Below, one piece after another: positions 61,407 through 64,000 of a stretch of DNA of 64,000 nucleotides. Both the position numbers and the translations under genes were made by a program. How positions within the stretch are numbered: position 1 is the first letter of the stretch; each line of letters begins with the position of its first letter. The stretch lies in contig NZ_JPIN01000004.1 in the NCBI RefSeq assembly GCF_000753735.1, positions 1 through 64,000 of the forward strand, in the 5' to 3' direction. The notes under the pieces are model-generated. The model made no database searches, had not been told where the DNA came from, and saw only the letters and a program-made list of their open reading frames with translations. The stretch is from Pseudidiomarina atlantica (lineage in GTDB: Bacteria > Pseudomonadota > Gammaproteobacteria > Enterobacterales > Alteromonadaceae).

Positions 61407-61754
61407 TTAAAGGCTGACTTTACGGTTGCTACCGTAGTCTTGAGTCGGTTGCTCTTTGCCACCAAAGAGCAACTCGAAAAGATCAAGGAAATGAAACTGA
61501 GTTGAACGGCTCCCACCAAACAACCAATTACTCCAAGAGAGCTCTTGCTCTGCCGCGCGTTGCACTGCACATTGCTGAGCTGCTGAAGGTTTTTCAGTAT
61601 TTTCTAACATTTTCACGCAGTCGGCTTCGTTTGCCGCAATCACCGATTGTCCATCGGTGTTGATAAGCGCAACAGAAAGCAATAAACCAGCGGCAATAAA
61701 GCCGGAGACAGCTTTCTTGTGCGGGGTCAACTTGTGCTTAGTCTGTGCATTCAT
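61407..61754 (-). CDS. Hypothetical protein with one N-terminal membrane helix
   Basis: The 115-residue product has a basic N terminus (KHKLTPHKKA), one hydrophobic segment (about 15-32) that could be a signal anchor or uncleaved signal, and a polar remainder containing two Cys (EADCVKML and AQQCAVQRAAE) that could form a disulfide in the periplasm, then an aromatic patch (LSWSNWLFGGSRSTQFHFLDLFELLFGG). I do not recognise a family. It heads a two-gene operon with the DUF2970 protein and diverges from rpe. Confidence 0.7.
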   Translation of the reverse strand: MNAQTKHKLTPHKKAVSGFIAAGLLLSVALINTDGQSVIAANEADCVKMLENTEKPSAAQQCAVQRAAEQELSWSNWLFGGSRSTQFHFLDLFELLFGGKEQPTQDYGSNRKVSL

Positions 61755-61911
61755 AGTGAGTCGCTCGACGGCTTGCGTAAATTACGTACAATTTAGCAGG
61801 TTTTAGCATATGTTGCCAAGCTGTTAAGCGGATTTTTTTGACTGCCAAGCGCTAACCCATTCTGCTACACTAATGCCACTTTTTTAGCCGATGCGTATTG
61901 AGGACATTTTT

Positions 61912-62583
61912 GTGGCAGATTATTTGATCGCTCCCTCCATTCTTTCAGCCGACTTTGCCCGATTAGGCGAAGAGGTTGAGAAGGTGCTCGCAGCTGGCGC
62001 TGATGTGGTGCATTTCGATGTTATGGACAATCATTTTGTGCCGAACTTGACCATTGGTCCAATGGTCTGTAAAGCGCTACGTGACTATGGCATTAAAGCG
62101 CCAATTGATGTGCATTTGATGGTCAACCCAGTCGAGCGGATGATCGATGAATTCGCCAACGCCGGCGCGTCGATCATTACCTTTCATCCTGAAGCAGCGA
62201 CGCATATTGATCGGTGCTTGCAGCAGATTCGCGACCATGGTTGCCAAGCTGGTTTGGTATTTAATCCAGCAACGCCGTTGCATTACCTCGATTACGTGAT
62301 GGACAAAGTGGATGTCATTTTATTGATGTCAGTGAATCCGGGGTTTGGTGGCCAGCAATTTATTCCGGCGACCCTAGATAAACTGCGTGAAGCCCGAGCG
62401 CGCATCGATGCCAGTGGCCTGCCGATTCGCTTGGAAATTGACGGTGGCGTAAAAACTGACAACATCGCTGAAATTGCAGCTGCTGGCGCAGATATGTTCG
62501 TCGCTGGTTCAGCCATTTTTAATCAACCCGATTACGCAAAAGTCATCGCCGATATGCGTGCGCAATTGGCAAGCGTGAATTAA
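61912..62583 (+). CDS. rpe: Ribulose-phosphate 3-epimerase
   Basis: Rpe interconverts ribulose 5-phosphate and xylulose 5-phosphate in the pentose phosphate pathway. The 223-residue TIM barrel shows [33 protein letters not shown] with metal-binding His and Asp, [19 protein letters not shown] and LEIDGGVK. I start at GTG 61912 (GAGGA 7 bases upstream, and the E. coli protein begins at the same point); a frame back to ATG 61891 has no ribosome site. trpS follows 32 bases downstream. In E. coli gph stands between the two; here it is absent. Confidence 0.96.
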   Translation: MADYLIAPSILSADFARLGEEVEKVLAAGADVVHFDVMDNHFVPNLTIGPMVCKALRDYGIKAPIDVHLMVNPVERMIDEFANAGASIITFHPEAATHIDRCLQQIRDHGCQAGLVFNPATPLHYLDYVMDKVDVILLMSVNPGFGGQQFIPATLDKLREARARIDASGLPIRLEIDGGVKTDNIAEIAAAGADMFVAGSAIFNQPDYAKVIADMRAQLASVN

Positions 62584-62615
62584 TTTTTGGATACGCAGTA
62601 AGAAGCGGAAGCAAC

Positions 62616-63620
62616 ATGAGCAAACCTATTGTATTAAGCGGCTGTCAGCCGTCTGGGCAACTTTCTATTGGCAATTACATTGGCGCATTACGGCAGTGGG
62701 TGAAGATGCAAAGCACGCACGACTGTCGCTTCATGCTGGTTGACTTGCACGCCATTACGGTGCGTCAGGACCCAGCCCAGCTGCGCAGCGCAACCCTTGA
62801 TGGTTTAGCGCTCTACATGGCCTGTGGCCTAGACCCTGAACAAAGCGTGATTTTTGTGCAGTCCCATGTGGGCGAGCACGCACAGCTGGCGTGGATCCTC
62901 AACTGCTATACGCAGATGGGTGAGCTCAATCGCATGACCCAGTTTAAAGATAAGTCAGATCGCCACGCCAATAACGTCAATGCTGGATTGTTCACTTATC
63001 CAGCGTTGATGGCGGCCGATATTTTGCTGTATCAAGCCAACGAGGTGCCGGTTGGTAATGACCAAAAACAGCATTTGGAGTTGGCTCGTGACGTAGCAAC
63101 CCGCTTTAACAATATTTACGGCGATGTATTTACCATTCCAGACCCGTTTATTCCGGAAGTCGGCGCACGCATTATGAGCCTGCAAGATCCACTGAAGAAA
63201 ATGTCGAAATCGGACGATAATCCGAACAACTACATTGGCCTGCTGGAAGACCCAAAGAAAATCAGCAAAAAGCTTAAGCGCGCAGTGACAGATTCCGACG
63301 AGCAGGCACGCATTTATTTCGACACTGAAGAGAAGCCTGGCGTTTCGAATTTGCTATCGATTTTATCTGCGGCAACTGGCAAGCCGATTGCCGAGCTGGT
63401 ACCAGCATACGAAGATAAAATGTATGGCCATTTGAAAACCGATACTGCTGACGCCGTGGTCGCGATGTTGGAACCGATTCAGCAACGCTATGCTGAGTAC
63501 CGCAACAATATGGATTACTTAAACCAGGTGATGGCTAAAGGTGCGGACCAAGCGAGCGAATACGCTGCTCAGACCCTGCGCAAAGTCTATGACGTGATCG
63601 GCTTTGTAGCACGTCCGTAA
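62616..63620 (+). CDS. trpS: Tryptophanyl-tRNA synthetase
   Basis: TrpS charges tRNA-Trp. The 334-residue product (E. coli 334) has the class I signatures [18 protein letters not shown] (HIGH variant S-I-G-N) and [12 protein letters not shown] (KMSKS), and the tryptophan-pocket stretch [22 protein letters not shown] precedes the ATG. It follows rpe at 32 bases and precedes pabA at 25 bases, so the three are likely co-transcribed. Upstream there is no leader peptide or T-box. Confidence 0.97.
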   Translation: MSKPIVLSGCQPSGQLSIGNYIGALRQWVKMQSTHDCRFMLVDLHAITVRQDPAQLRSATLDGLALYMACGLDPEQSVIFVQSHVGEHAQLAWILNCYTQMGELNRMTQFKDKSDRHANNVNAGLFTYPALMAADILLYQANEVPVGNDQKQHLELARDVATRFNNIYGDVFTIPDPFIPEVGARIMSLQDPLKKMSKSDDNPNNYIGLLEDPKKISKKLKRAVTDSDEQARIYFDTEEKPGVSNLLSILSAATGKPIAELVPAYEDKMYGHLKTDTADAVVAMLEPIQQRYAEYRNNMDYLNQVMAKGADQASEYAAQTLRKVYDVIGFVARP

Positions 63621-63645
63621 AATCGTACCGCTGTGAGCGAATCCT

Positions 63646-64000
63646 ATGCTATTGATGATTGATAACTACGATTCGTTCACGCACAACGTTGTGCGTTATT
63701 TTCGTGAACTCGATGCGACGGTCAAAGTGATCCGTAATGACGCGATGAGCTTGACGGAAATCGAACAATTGCCACTTTCAGGCATTGTGATTTCGCCTGG
63801 GCCCTGCACCCCCAATGAGGCTGGCATTAGCCTTGACGTGATTCGTCATTTTGCCGGTAAATTACCTATGCTCGGGGTATGCTTAGGCCATCAAGCGATA
63901 GGTCAGGTGTTTGGCGCCGAAGTGGTGCGCGCGCAGCGCGTCATGCATGGTAAAACCTCAACGCTTAGCCATCACAACACCGGCTTGATGCAGGGTTTAC
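63646..64000 (+). CDS. pabA: Aminodeoxychorismate synthase glutamine amidotransferase PabA (3'-truncated by window)
   Basis: Only the first 118 residues are in view; the frame stays open to the window edge. The product starts [19 protein letters not shown] and contains [20 protein letters not shown] and [15 protein letters not shown] with the nucleophile Cys79, then VMHGKTS, which matches PabA more closely than anthranilate TrpG (PabA shares [11 protein letters not shown] and V-M-H-G-K-T-S). PabA passes ammonia from glutamine to PabB for folate synthesis. Some bacteria use one protein for both roles, which cannot be settled here. Directly behind trpS. Confidence 0.93.
   Translation, partial: MLLMIDNYDSFTHNVVRYFRELDATVKVIRNDAMSLTEIEQLPLSGIVISPGPCTPNEAGISLDVIRHFAGKLPMLGVCLGHQAIGQVFGAEVVRAQRVMHGKTSTLSHHNTGLMQGL

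Noticed and set aside
1-64000. CRISPR arrays, transposases, integrases, tRNA genes
   Set aside because: I scanned for regularly spaced direct repeats, DDE or tyrosine/serine recombinase motifs in the long frames and clover-leaf ends and saw none; a covariance-model search would be needed for tRNA certainty.

Overview
The window looks like chromosome of a marine, protein-degrading gammaproteobacterium, most likely an Alteromonadales member near Idiomarina/Pseudidiomarina. That is an inference from protein resemblance and gene order (ubiD-fre, recC-recB-recD-arfB, rpe-trpS-pabA, many secreted peptidases, thiamin uptake through a TonB receptor plus PnuT); no 16S gene is present to prove it. I count 54 protein genes, two of them cut by the window edges. 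I see no rRNA, tRNA, CRISPR array, transposase or prophage gene, and no gene-free stretch over 300 bases.

Layout. 1-0.9 kb: the end of an RHS-type polymorphic toxin with a small candidate immunity gene, visibly richer in A+T than the rest. 0.9-4.3 kb: membrane-anchored EEP-family protein, ubiD, fre. 4.27-9.4 kb: a thiamin salvage operon (TPP riboswitch, TonB-dependent receptor, PnuT, an APH-fold kinase, an MFS carrier). 9.4-11.8 kb: leftward DUF3185 protein, Dps, TrhO and a DUF442-like lipoprotein. 11.9-21.4 kb: recC-recB-recD-arfB with overlapping starts and stops. 21.4-24.9 kb: a lipoprotein S45 acylase and a MaoC-type hydratase. 25-27.4 kb: a WYL regulator and a sulfide:quinone reductase with all three redox cysteines. 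27.4-33.3 kb: GT2-GtrA fusion, DUF3667 protein, small secreted protein, a shortened WYL-type regulator, Ogt, an Nramp-like carrier and an envelope protein. 33.4-41.4 kb: malic enzyme, OsmC, 2OG oxygenase/DUF488 pair, secreted ExeM-type nuclease, SRAP protein, gdhA. 41.4-47.1 kb: a two-component system translationally linked to gdhA, an S46 peptidase, DUF3300 and DUF2256 proteins. 47.1-55.9 kb: M16 peptidase, diguanylate cyclase, CBS/DUF21 protein, Tag-like glycosylase, BlaI-type repressor with tandem operators, M56-TonB sensor, gor. 56-64 kb: YgjP, DPP-IV, oligopeptidase A, small membrane proteins, rpe, trpS, start of pabA.

Themes. Peptide use dominates: S46, S9B, M16 and M3 peptidases are present, and gdhA is coupled to its own sensor/regulator pair. 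Redox and damage defence recur (Dps, OsmC, gor, Ogt, Tag-like, SRAP, RecBCD, ArfB). The most promising items for follow-up are the BlaI/M56-TonB locus with no beta-lactamase, the Nramp-like carrier without the DPGN and MPH motifs, the riboswitch with a 10-bp stem that can hide the start region, the WYL-type regulator lacking the WYL core, the palindrome in the sulfide:quinone reductase leader, the RHS tip/immunity pair, and the strong tendency of convergent genes here to abut or overlap.
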